Of a DNA stretch of 10,036 bases, positions 1-6,261 are shown piece after piece. Position 1 is the stretch's first letter. Each line of letters begins with the position of its first letter. Source of the DNA: Pseudomonadota bacterium (GTDB lineage Bacteria; Pseudomonadota; Gammaproteobacteria; Burkholderiales; Thiobacillaceae); assembly GCA_021802595.1 (NCBI GenBank), contig JAJZRT010000086.1:1-10036 (forward strand), read 5' to 3'. Both the position numbers and the translations under genes were made by a program. The notes under the pieces are model-generated. The model saw only the letters and a program-made list of their open reading frames with translations. It searched no databases and had not been told where the DNA came from.

Positions 1-276
1 TGCGACAACATCGACCTCAGCAAGCGCTATCAGGTGCCCTACGGCGACGCCACCTTCTATGTGCTGCCGATTTCCGAGGCGACGGTCTACAACGAGCTGC
101 TCGAATTGCTGTACCTCGAACGCAGTGACCTGAAGAAGCTCGACACGGCCGGCAAGGTGGACAAGGTCGCCGACACCGCGCTGGGTTTTTCCGCCACCTT
201 CCCCAGCATGAGCTACGAGGAAGGCCTGAAGGTGATGGGGCCGGTGCGTGACCCCGGCGAGAACCGGCCGGTCTGA
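1..276 (+). CDS. Unidentified protein, 5'-truncated by the window edge
   Basis: The reading frame is open from base 1 and ends at TGA 274-276, leaving the last 91 residues. A GTG at 34 could act as a start, but the frame continues upstream of it without a stop, so I treat this as the C-terminal part of a longer protein. The visible part is soluble and mixed in character, with a hydrophobic helix-like stretch (NELLELLYLERSDLKKL) and no membrane segment or catalytic motif I recognise. It lies 40 bases before the next gene in the same direction, so it probably belongs to one operon with the two small genes that follow. Function unknown; I could not assign a family. Confidence 0.65.
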   Translation, partial: CDNIDLSKRYQVPYGDATFYVLPISEATVYNELLELLYLERSDLKKLDTAGKVDKVADTALGFSATFPSMSYEEGLKVMGPVRDPGENRPV

Positions 277-303
277 GGCGGACGGCAGTGATCTTCATCC
301 ATC

Positions 304-309
304 AGGGAG
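304..309 (+). promoter_or_regulatory. Ribosome binding site fixing the start of the 102-aa protein
   Basis: AGGGAG lies 7 bases before ATG 317. It favours this start over an in-frame ATG at 248, which would sit inside the preceding gene. Confidence 0.6.
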
Positions 310-316
310 CCGGACC

Positions 317-625
317 ATGGGCGTGCTGATCAAGACCACAACGGACGGGCGCAAGCTGGAAGTCATCGGCAGCGCGCTCTATCTGGCGGGTGTGAAGGAG
401 GCGGACGATATCGATCCGGTCGTCTACCATCCCAACCGGGTACGCATCCTCGATGCGGCGCCCGATGCCACCCACATGGCGGGACGCGTCCCGCTGACGT
501 GGCAGGAGGCGCTGGCCGCGAATGCCGCGCTCAAGGAAGCGCGCGCGGCCTTCGAGTCCAGCCCGCAGGGGCTGGCGGAACGCATGCGCCAGGCCCAGAA
601 CAAGGGCATGCTGGCGCGCGACTGA
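317..625 (+). CDS. Small protein of unknown function (102 aa)
   Basis: The frame starts at ATG 317 behind a good Shine-Dalgarno and ends at TGA 623-625. The protein is soluble, with a beta-rich N-terminal half (MGVLIKTTTDGRKLEVIG) and a charged, probably helical C-terminal half rich in Ala, Glu and Arg (from about residue 57). It has no signal peptide, membrane segment or cysteines. The gene is 40 bases after the upstream gene and 10 bases before the next, which suggests co-transcription and perhaps a shared process. I recognise no family. GC-rich third positions match the neighbours, so the coding call is sound although the function is unknown. Confidence 0.7.
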   Translation: MGVLIKTTTDGRKLEVIGSALYLAGVKEADDIDPVVYHPNRVRILDAAPDATHMAGRVPLTWQEALAANAALKEARAAFESSPQGLAERMRQAQNKGMLARD

Positions 626-635
626 GGCCAGCCGC

Positions 636-938
636 ATGATCTACATCGTCGAATTCCCCCATCAGGGACGCGCGCATGCCTGGTTCGCCTTCGACCGCGA
701 CGACTTCGTGCGCAAGGTGCGGGCCACCCATGAGACGGACCTGGCACCGGAAGATTTCGATGCCAGTGTCGCGGTGCTGGAACGGGCCCTCAGGGCGTGC
801 CGCATTTACCTGCATGAAGCGTCGGCCATCAGGGCATTGCAGAGCGAGCCGTTGCTGGATCCGAGAGCGGGCTTCTACGCGCACATGGCCCTGCGCGAGC
901 AGCTGATCGCGATGGATGCGATGGAAGAGGATATCTAG
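636..938 (+). CDS. Small protein of unknown function (100 aa)
   Basis: ATG 636 is preceded by GAGG (624-627) at 8 bases, a site that overlaps the stop codon of the upstream gene, so translation of the two may be coupled. TAG 936-938 ends it. The protein starts MIYIVEFPHQGRAHAWFAFD, a beta-strand-like opening with aromatic residues, and continues as an acidic helical region ending AMDAMEEDI. No membrane segment, signal peptide or known motif is visible. It is the last gene of the left operon; a mobile element begins 41 bases after its stop and the convergent PLD gene follows. Function unknown. Confidence 0.7.
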   Translation: MIYIVEFPHQGRAHAWFAFDRDDFVRKVRATHETDLAPEDFDASVAVLERALRACRIYLHEASAIRALQSEPLLDPRAGFYAHMALREQLIAMDAMEEDI

Positions 939-979
939 CGGCGGCTGCGATCCCGCCGCCCGGCAGGCGAGCCCCCTAG

Positions 980-1089
980 GGAAGCGCTGAACAAGTCCTT
1001 CGACAAGCTCAGGACGAACGGCAACTTGTTGATTCCGTTCGTGGTGAGCCTGTCGAACCATGAGCGGAATCAACTTGTTCAGCGCTTCC
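980..1089 (+). mobile_element. MITE-like element, copy 1 (IS5-type ends)
   Basis: This is a 110-bp element with perfect 17-bp terminal inverted repeats (GGAAGCGCTGAACAAGT at the left, its complement at the right). It is flanked by CTAG at 976-979 and 1090-1093, a 4-bp target duplication of the YTAR type. Inside are two REP-like motifs (CTTCGACAAGCTCAGGACGA, and GTTCG...CGAAC with a 15-base loop) and an inner inverted repeat TTGATTCCG/CGGAATCAA, so the transcript can fold into a long branched hairpin. It encodes no transposase. It separates the convergent left operon and PLD gene, and the right CTAG contains the PLD stop codon. It is identical to copies 3 and 4. Confidence 0.85.
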
Positions 1090-2811
1090 CTAGGCGAACA
1101 GCTCACGATCCCGAATCTTCCGGGCATCCGTGTAGTCCTCTTCCCACCAGGGCGTGTCGCCAGGGCTGCGCGGCGGCCTGGACAGCTGCAGCTTCCGCCT
1201 GGCCTTTCTTGCCGACTGCTGGGCCACCCGGAAATGGTAATGGTCGAAGATGCGCAGCGCCTCGATCATGTACGAGGTGGCGATGCGGCGGTCGCGGATC
1301 AGGAGCAGGTTTTCCCCGTTCCTGATGTCCGCCGGCGAGGAGAAGTTGTAAGAGCCGAAATAGACCCGTGCGGTTGGCTTGTCGAAGTCGATGACGACGA
1401 ATTTGTGGTGCATGCGTGTGCCCGTGCCGCCCGTGGGTTCGCGCTTGAACGGCTCCGGCAGGTTCTTCGCGAGGGCCGAGGCAAAGACTGGCGGGATATT
1501 GCCGTCCGGCGTCTGGAGGTCGAGCCCGCCGCCGGCCTTCCGGTCGGAAATGCCGTAGACGAAAACCCTGCCGTCCCTGGAGACCTTTTCGATCGCGTCG
1601 CGGATGGGCCCCTGCGTTTGGTAAAGGAAGGCCAGCGAATAGAAGAGCGACGATTTGGTCCGTCCGCCGATGTCGTCCGCGATGGACTGCAGCAGGGCGT
1701 TCGATTTCGCGTGCGGCGAGAAGCTCACCTTGGCGTTGATTCCATCGAGGCCCAGCGTGCGCCATTTCGCGGCGTCCGTCGTGCCGAAGCCGGCGGCGCC
1801 GTCATTCTGCCAGTAGTCATCGAAGGCTTCGCGGAAGGGGGCGACCGCTGTCCTGCCCTCCAGGATCACGGCATTGTTCGCCTGGACGAAGAATCCCCGC
1901 CAGCTGAAATTGGTCGAACCGCACACGACCCGCCGGCATTGGGGGCCATCGACCACGATGGTCTTGTTGTGCTGCAGGCTGCCCATGTGTTGCCGCTTGA
2001 CGTTGTCCGCCCCGGCCGTGGCTTTCAGACGTGCTGCCGCCACCGACTCGGCGGAGTCCGGCTGGCCGTGGGTACCGCTGTCATCGATGATGATCTGCAG
2101 CCGTTTTCCGAGCGCCTGGAGACGCAGGACGACTTCCCGCTCGTTCAGGTCATACGCCACCACGCGGACCCGGGCCTTCTTGTCACGGATCGCCGCGTCG
2201 AGCACCTCGAGAATGGCATCGCGTGCCTCAAAGCCCATCCATTCCAGGGCTTCGACGGCCTTGGGGTGGGTGGGAATGAAATCCAGGCCGTCATCGGCGT
2301 TGGCCGGCAGCAGGGTGGCGATCCCGTCGTGCGCGGTGACGTACCGGTCCACGAAGGCCTGTGACGACACGAAGCCGCGCGTGAAGGTGACATTGAGTTG
2401 CCCGGGGCAGGTTTCGCGCCGAAGCTCGATGGCGGCGTCCTGCGCCTCTCCATAGCTCAATACGTCGTCCGCATCCATGAAGACCGGCGTGACCCGGTAA
2501 ACGAACTGGCCGGCGAGTCCGGCATTGCGCGGGAAATGCACCCAGCGGAATTTCTGGATCGGCGACAGCCGGGTGGACAGCTGGTTCGGGTTGACCGCGC
2601 CGGCCGCGCCGGGAAACGCAAGACGGTTCTTCAGGGCGAAGAATTTCTGGCCGCCCGGCTCCTTGTACTCGATTGCGAAGCCGACGAAATCCTCCGGAGG
2701 CCTCCCTTTCTTCCAGTTCATCGCGACCAGCGTCATGCCGTCGCCGCGATGCAGCTTGAGCGTGAAAAGCGCCGCCGGATTCTGGCCGCCGACCTGAAAT
2801 GCACTGTTCAT
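1090..2811 (-). CDS. Phospholipase D-like phosphodiesterase with two HKD motifs
   Basis: This 573-residue protein belongs to the PLD superfamily, whose members cleave or transfer phosphodiester bonds in phospholipids or nucleic acids through a phosphohistidine intermediate. Both catalytic motifs are intact: H281-x-K283-x4-D288 followed by GSTNF (298-302), and H468-x-K470-x4-D475 followed by GSYNF (486-490). A single chain can therefore build the whole active site. Residues 1 to about 160 form a separate, unrecognised N-terminal domain of beta-like character. The C-terminal tail (from about 530) is basic. No signal peptide or membrane segment is visible, so a cytoplasmic location is inferred. 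ATG 2811 has GGAGG at 2819-2823. The stop codon lies at the edge of mobile element copy 1. The substrate cannot be read from the sequence; a nuclease, a lipase and a defence or toxin role all remain possible. Confidence 0.9.
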   Translation of the reverse strand: MNSAFQVGGQNPAALFTLKLHRGDGMTLVAMNWKKGRPPEDFVGFAIEYKEPGGQKFFALKNRLAFPGAAGAVNPNQLSTRLSPIQKFRWVHFPRNAGLAGQFVYRVTPVFMDADDVLSYGEAQDAAIELRRETCPGQLNVTFTRGFVSSQAFVDRYVTAHDGIATLLPANADDGLDFIPTHPKAVEALEWMGFEARDAILEVLDAAIRDKKARVRVVAYDLNEREVVLRLQALGKRLQIIIDDSGTHGQPDSAESVAAARLKATAGADNVKRQHMGSLQHNKTIVVDGPQCRRVVCGSTNFSWRGFFVQANNAVILEGRTAVAPFREAFDDYWQNDGAAGFGTTDAAKWRTLGLDGINAKVSFSPHAKSNALLQSIADDIGGRTKSSLFYSLAFLYQTQGPIRDAIEKVSRDGRVFVYGISDRKAGGGLDLQTPDGNIPPVFASALAKNLPEPFKREPTGGTGTRMHHKFVVIDFDKPTARVYFGSYNFSSPADIRNGENLLLIRDRRIATSYMIEALRIFDHYHFRVAQQSARKARRKLQLSRPPRSPGDTPWWEEDYTDARKIRDRELFA

Positions 2812-2818
2812 TGCACGT

Positions 2819-2823
2819 CCTCC
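2819..2823 (-). promoter_or_regulatory. Strong Shine-Dalgarno of the PLD gene
   Basis: GGAGG on the minus strand lies 7 bases before ATG 2811 and fixes this start. Confidence 0.7.
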
Positions 2824-2852
2824 AAGGTGGAAGAAAGGGGCGGCTCCCGCGG

Positions 2853-2870
2853 GGCATCCAGAAGGATGCC
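2853..2870. other. Short perfect hairpin in the leader of the PLD gene
   Basis: GGCATCC (2853-2859) and GGATGCC (2864-2870) pair over a 4-base loop. It sits about 40 bases upstream of the PLD start, so it may lie in the 5' leader. There is no T run on either strand, so it does not look like an intrinsic terminator. The rest of 2824-3046 shows no gene and no promoter I would defend. Confidence 0.4.
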
Positions 2871-3050
2871 GGGGCCGGCGCCATCCAGCGCCTGAGCCGC
2901 AGAAGTCAGCTTAGGCCAACTATCTCAAAGATTGATGCATGGCAGGCATGGAGAATGTGTTCGCGGCAGCCCTCCTGGCCCGATTGACCGCCGGGCGGAT
3001 GGGCCTGAATGCGCCGCCATCCTGGTTGGCACGCCGGACTGTTCGCTTAG

Positions 3051-3160
3051 GGAAGCGCTGAACAAGTTGATTCCGCTCATGGTTCGACAGACTCGCCACG
3101 AACGGAATCAACAAGTTGCCGTTCGTCCTGAGCTTGTCGAAGGACTTGTTCAGCGCTTCC
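3051..3160 (-). mobile_element. MITE-like element, copy 2 (inverted, two substitutions)
   Basis: Same 110-bp element as copy 1 but in the opposite orientation, differing at two positions in one REP-like arm (ACAGACTCGCC where the others read ACAGGCTCACC). It is flanked by TTAG at 3047-3050 and 3161-3164. It lies in the spacer between the divergent PLD and zinc-sensor genes and ends about 60 bases before the operator-like palindrome, so it may affect the upstream part of the zinc operon promoter. It is the only copy not placed on a stop codon and the only diverged one, which suggests an older insertion. Confidence 0.85.
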
Positions 3161-3219
3161 TTAGGCATCGCCTGCGGGGATACGCGTTGGCCTTGCGGGG
3201 TCCGGCCCGGATAGATAAC

Positions 3220-3239
3220 ATGTAAACATCTGTTTATAT
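3220..3239. promoter_or_regulatory. Operator-like palindrome and AT-rich promoter of the zinc operon
   Basis: A perfect inverted repeat TAAACA-TC-TGTTTA (3223-3236) sits in an AT-rich island (3211-3244) that stands out from the GC-rich surroundings. Its layout resembles the short-spaced palindromes bound by SmtB/CzrA-type ArsR repressors. TTGCGG (3193-3198) and TAACAT (3216-3221), 17 bases apart, are a possible -35/-10 pair; TATATA (3235-3240) is an alternative -10. Either way the palindrome overlaps the promoter, as expected for repression by metal-free ArsR and release by metal. The exact transcription start is inference. Confidence 0.6.
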
Positions 3240-3252
3240 ATATTCGCGATAC

Positions 3253-3561
3253 ATGCATGATCCTGACGCCCCCGTCGCCGACCTCGCCGACCTCTTCCGT
3301 CTGCTGGGCGATCCGACCCGCCTGCGCATTGTGCTGGCCTGTCTTGAATCCCCCGTCTCGGTCGGCGATATCGCCGGCAAACTCGCGTTGAGCGGGCCGC
3401 TGGTCAGCCATCACCTGCGGCTCCTTCGGGCGGCGCGCATCCTCAAGGCCGATCGGCAAGGCAAGCAGGTGTTCTATGCGGCCGCCGACCGGCACGTTTC
3501 GGAAATGCTGGCCGACATGCTGGAGCATGTCGCAGAACCCCATCAGGAAACCGACGCATGA
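3253..3561 (+). CDS. ArsR/SmtB-family zinc-type metal-sensing repressor
   Basis: This 102-residue winged-helix protein matches the usual ArsR/SmtB length. The helix-turn-helix spans about residues 36-64 (DIAGKLALSGPLVSHHLRLL). The C-terminal helix carries D79-x-H81-x10-H92-x2-E95, the same spacing and residue types as the alpha-5 zinc site of SmtB and CzrA. The alpha-3 cysteine motif of arsenic and cadmium/lead sensors is absent. I infer a homodimer that represses its own operon until zinc (perhaps cobalt) binds. Its stop overlaps the start of the exporter gene (ATGA), so the two are translationally coupled. ATG 3253 has no visible Shine-Dalgarno, only AT-rich promoter sequence, so the message may have a very short leader or none. 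Confidence 0.92.
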   Translation: MHDPDAPVADLADLFRLLGDPTRLRIVLACLESPVSVGDIAGKLALSGPLVSHHLRLLRAARILKADRQGKQVFYAAADRHVSEMLADMLEHVAEPHQETDA

Positions 3562-4493
3562 CAGCCCACGCCCACCACTCCGCCCATGGCCATGATCATG
3601 CAGGCCATCACCATCATGGCGACCCCGACAGCCATGGCCGCGCGTTCTTCGTCGCCGTCGTTCTCAACAGTCTGTTCGTCGTGGTCGAGTTTTCCTATGG
3701 CGTGGTCGCCAACTCGACGGCGCTGATGGCGGATGCCGGACACAACCTGTCCGACGTGCTGGGGCTGCTGCTCGCCTGGGGGGCGGCCATGCTTGCCCGC
3801 CGCGCGCCGAGTGGCCGCTTCACCTATGGCTTGCGCAGCACCTCCATCATGGCGGCCGTGGCCAATGCGATGCTGTTGCTGGCCGCGTGCGGCGCCATCA
3901 CCTGGGAGGCCGTCCAGCGCTTCCATCAACCCCCTGCGGTGGCGGGAATGACCGTGACCCTGGTCGCCGGGGCCGGCATCGTCGTCAACAGCCTGTCGGC
4001 GTGGCTGTTCATGAAGGGCAGCAAGGGCGATCTGAACATCCGGGGCGCCTATCTGCATATGGCCGCCGACGCTGCCGTGTCGCTGGGCGTGGTGGTCGCC
4101 GGCGTGGCGATGATGGTCACGGGCGGGTTCTGGCTGGACCCGGCGATCAGTCTTGCGATCGTGGGGGTGATTGTCTACAGCACCTGGGGCCTGCTGCGGG
4201 AGTCGATGCAACTGCTGCTCAATGCCGTTCCCGCGCATATCGACCTAGAGAAGGTGGAGGCCTATCTGCACGCCCTTCCTGGCGTTGCGGACATCCACGA
4301 CCTGCATGTCTGGGGGATGAGCACCACCGAGGCCGCGCTGACCGTCCATCTGGTCACCCCCGGCGGGTATCCCGGCGACGCCTTCATGGATGCGGTGACG
4401 CATGAGCTGGAGGCGCGTTTCGGGATCCATCACAGCACCCTCCAGGTCGAGCAGGGCACGACCCCTCACGCCTGTCGACTGCATTCGCAGTAG
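3558..4493 (+). CDS. Cation diffusion facilitator zinc exporter (ZitB/CzcD type)
   Basis: This 311-residue CDF protein should export Zn2+ from the cytoplasm in exchange for protons. It has six membrane segments between about residues 28 and 210. The transport-site residues are H62-x3-D66 in the second segment (GHNLSD) and H167-x3-D171 in the fifth (HMAAD), the His-Asp/His-Asp set associated with zinc preference in this family. A C-terminal cytoplasmic domain follows (about 225-300, with HDLHVWGMSTTE). The first 26 residues are very histidine-rich (HAHHSAHGHDHAGHHHHGD) and probably bind metal. ATG 3558 overlaps the regulator's stop and has AGGA 9 bases upstream. Control by the preceding ArsR protein is inferred. 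Cobalt, cadmium or nickel may be secondary substrates. Confidence 0.93.
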   Translation: MTAHAHHSAHGHDHAGHHHHGDPDSHGRAFFVAVVLNSLFVVVEFSYGVVANSTALMADAGHNLSDVLGLLLAWGAAMLARRAPSGRFTYGLRSTSIMAAVANAMLLLAACGAITWEAVQRFHQPPAVAGMTVTLVAGAGIVVNSLSAWLFMKGSKGDLNIRGAYLHMAADAAVSLGVVVAGVAMMVTGGFWLDPAISLAIVGVIVYSTWGLLRESMQLLLNAVPAHIDLEKVEAYLHALPGVADIHDLHVWGMSTTEAALTVHLVTPGGYPGDAFMDAVTHELEARFGIHHSTLQVEQGTTPHACRLHSQ

Positions 4494-4516
4494 CATCCCC
4501 GGGGCCGCCCGCCTAA

Positions 4517-4626
4517 GGAAGCGCTGAACAAGTCCTTCGACAAGCTCAGGACGAACGGCAACTTGTTGATTCCGTTCGTGGTGAGCCTGTCGAACCATGA
4601 GCGGAATCAACTTGTTCAGCGCTTCC
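4517..4626 (+). mobile_element. MITE-like element, copy 3
   Basis: A 110-bp element identical to copy 1 and in the same orientation, flanked by CTAA at 4513-4516 and 4627-4630. It lies between the convergent zinc exporter and EamA transporter genes. The right-hand duplication contains the EamA stop codon (TTAG on the minus strand, T from the last His codon plus TAG). As the only sequence between the two gene ends besides 19 bases, its hairpin may shape the 3' ends of both messages, although no T run follows it. Confidence 0.85.
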
Positions 4627-5688
4627 CTAATGGCCGTGCCGGTGATGCAGATCGGGCAAATGGGGGTGGTCGTGCAGCAGGGCCTCGTGACGGTGGGGGT
4701 GGGAATGGGGTTCCGGACCTTCGCTGCCGTCGTGGGGGTGCTGGTGGTGCGCATCATGGACGTGGCGATGGGCATGCTCCAGCGGCTCATGAAGGTGTTC
4801 ATGCGCGTGGCGCTCGGTCAGCACCAGCCATGTCGCGACCAGCATGAGACCGAAGGCCGACAGCAGGGGGACGGTCAGCGGTTCGCCGAGGAGAAGCACG
4901 GACAGGATGGCGCCGATGAACGGGGCCGTCGCGAAGTGGGCCGCGGTCCGGGCGCTGCCGAGGTGACGCAGGGCCAGGATGTAGAACAGGAGGCTGGCGC
5001 CGTAGGCGAGGCTGCCCAGGATCAGCGCTGCCACGGCATAGGCGGGCGACGGCCCCGCTTCGCCGGCCAGATGGGCCAGGACGAGATTCACGCTGCCCGC
5101 GACCATGCCCTTGACCATCGCGATGACCACCGGGTCGCCGCCGGAAATCGGGCGGGTCAGGTTGTTGTCCAGTCCCCAGAGCCCGCAGGCGCCCACCACT
5201 GCCAGCGCGTGAACCGACAGGCCCACGCCTGCGCCGGGCGAATAAGCCAGCAGGCCGCCGGCGAACAGCATCAGAACGGCACCCGCCCAGACGCGGCCGT
5301 CGACCGCTTCCCTGAACGCCAGGGCGGATATCAGGGTGGTCAGGACCCCTTCGGTGGACAGGAGCAGCGACGCCCCCGAAGCGGGTATGCCCGCCAATCC
5401 CCAGAGCAGGAGCACGGGTGCCGCGATGCCGCCGCAGGCCACGGAGCCGGCCAGCCACATGAAGTCCCTGCCGGCCAGAGGCGCTTCCTTCGCGACGCCC
5501 CGTGAACGGTGCCGGCGCAGCAGCCAGACCGCGAGCAGGCCCAGCCCGCTGCCGAGATAGAGGAACGCAGCCAGGGAGAGCGGGCCGAAACCGGCAAGGA
5601 GCCGCTTCGAGAGCGGCGCGCTTGCGCCGAACAGCGCGGCGGCGAGCAGGGCGAGCAGGGCGAAGCGCTGGATTTCCCGGTTGATCAT
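4627..5688 (-). CDS. EamA/DMT-family transporter with histidine-rich C-terminal tail
   Basis: From ATG 5688 this gives 353 residues with about ten membrane segments in two EamA repeats (first repeat about residues 8-150, second about 160-292; motifs LFGASAPLSKRLL, LLSTEGVLTTLISALAF, FATAPFIGAILSVLLLGEPL). DMT permeases move metabolites across the inner membrane. Residues 294-353 hold 23 histidines in 60 positions and end HHRHGH, a soluble tail suited to metal binding. I recall similar tails in other EamA proteins, so this looks like a subfamily trait. A metal-related role is inference, helped by the zinc exporter next door. An in-frame ATG ATG at 5719-5724 would add 12 residues; neither start has a clear Shine-Dalgarno. 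I chose 5688 because it begins just before the first membrane helix. The stop lies in the target duplication of element copy 3. Confidence 0.88.
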   Translation of the reverse strand: MINREIQRFALLALLAAALFGASAPLSKRLLAGFGPLSLAAFLYLGSGLGLLAVWLLRRHRSRGVAKEAPLAGRDFMWLAGSVACGGIAAPVLLLWGLAGIPASGASLLLSTEGVLTTLISALAFREAVDGRVWAGAVLMLFAGGLLAYSPGAGVGLSVHALAVVGACGLWGLDNNLTRPISGGDPVVIAMVKGMVAGSVNLVLAHLAGEAGPSPAYAVAALILGSLAYGASLLFYILALRHLGSARTAAHFATAPFIGAILSVLLLGEPLTVPLLSAFGLMLVATWLVLTERHAHEHLHEPLEHAHRHVHDAHHQHPHDGSEGPEPHSHPHRHEALLHDHPHLPDLHHRHGH

Positions 5689-5782
5689 GGGGGAGAACAC
5701 AGTCCGGACAAGGCCAGACATCATAGTCGCATTGCGCTGCCAAGGGCGTGCGCGCCAAGGCCGGTCCTGCTTCGGGGCAGCC

Positions 5783-6214
5783 TCACCCCATGATCAGATT
5801 GAACACCTGGCGCATCAATTCCAGCTCGGTCACGGGCATCCCGCGCATCTGGCTGATGGGCCTGAACACGCCGCCGAGCGGTTCGATGGCCGCGTGCGGG
5901 GCGTCGAGTCCGGTGAAACGGGCCAGATGGATGCGGATGAGGCCGCTGGCGTCAGACCGCCAGGCCTGGAAGCCGTCATCCATCTTCAGCTGCGCGGCGT
6001 CGAGGCCGTATCTCGCCGCCAGCGCGTCGAGCACCGCGCCGGGACCGTGCTGCCCGTCGACGTCATCGGGGGCCGGCATGTCGCGCACCGCCTCCGGCAG
6101 GGGCGCGGGGGCCAGGACGCTATCGCCGTAGCGGGCGAACAGCAGCGCTGCGCTGTAGCTGTCGAAGTGGCACAGGATCACGCGGTTGCGCTGGAGGAGG
6201 TCGGACGTTTCCAT
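5783..6214 (-). CDS. Conserved-looking protein of unknown function (143 aa)
   Basis: ATG 6214 follows directly after an in-frame TAA, so it is the earliest possible start; no Shine-Dalgarno is visible. The protein is soluble. It opens with METSDLLQRNRVILCHFDSY, then an Ala/Pro-rich linker (about 36-50), a central region with GLDAAQLKMDDGFQAWRSD (about 69-87), and a hydrophobic C-terminal helix (ELELMRQVFNLIMG). No catalytic motif or membrane segment is evident and I recognise no family. It lies 47 bases after the FAH-family gene and 94 bases (58 with the longer start) before the EamA gene, all on the minus strand, so these three may be co-transcribed. Codon use matches the neighbours. Function unknown. 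Confidence 0.7.
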   Translation of the reverse strand: METSDLLQRNRVILCHFDSYSAALLFARYGDSVLAPAPLPEAVRDMPAPDDVDGQHGPGAVLDALAARYGLDAAQLKMDDGFQAWRSDASGLIRIHLARFTGLDAPHAAIEPLGGVFRPISQMRGMPVTELELMRQVFNLIMG

Positions 6215-6261
6215 TTAGGCATTCAGATAGGGTGAAAGGGAAGGAAAACCTTGCTGTGCCG

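Noticed and set aside
248..316. Earlier in-frame ATG at 248 for the 102-aa gene
   Set aside because: It would overlap the preceding gene and lacks the well-spaced AGGGAG that precedes ATG 317.
977..1092. Reading the repeats as IS630/mariner-type MITEs with a TA duplication
   Set aside because: The bases on each side of TA also match within every copy while varying between copies, so the duplication is 4 bp (YTAR), pointing to IS5-type ends.
1060..2364. Open frame of 434 codons on the + strand opposite the PLD gene
   Set aside because: It starts inside the repeat element and mirrors a PLD gene whose two HKD motifs are intact.
4517..4626. The MITE hairpin as a classic intrinsic terminator
   Set aside because: No T run follows the stem on either strand; an effect on 3' ends is possible but not shown.
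4597..5505. Open frame of 302 codons on the + strand opposite the EamA gene
   Set aside because: It begins in the MITE and its Gln/Gly/Arg-rich translation mirrors the membrane segments of the real transporter.
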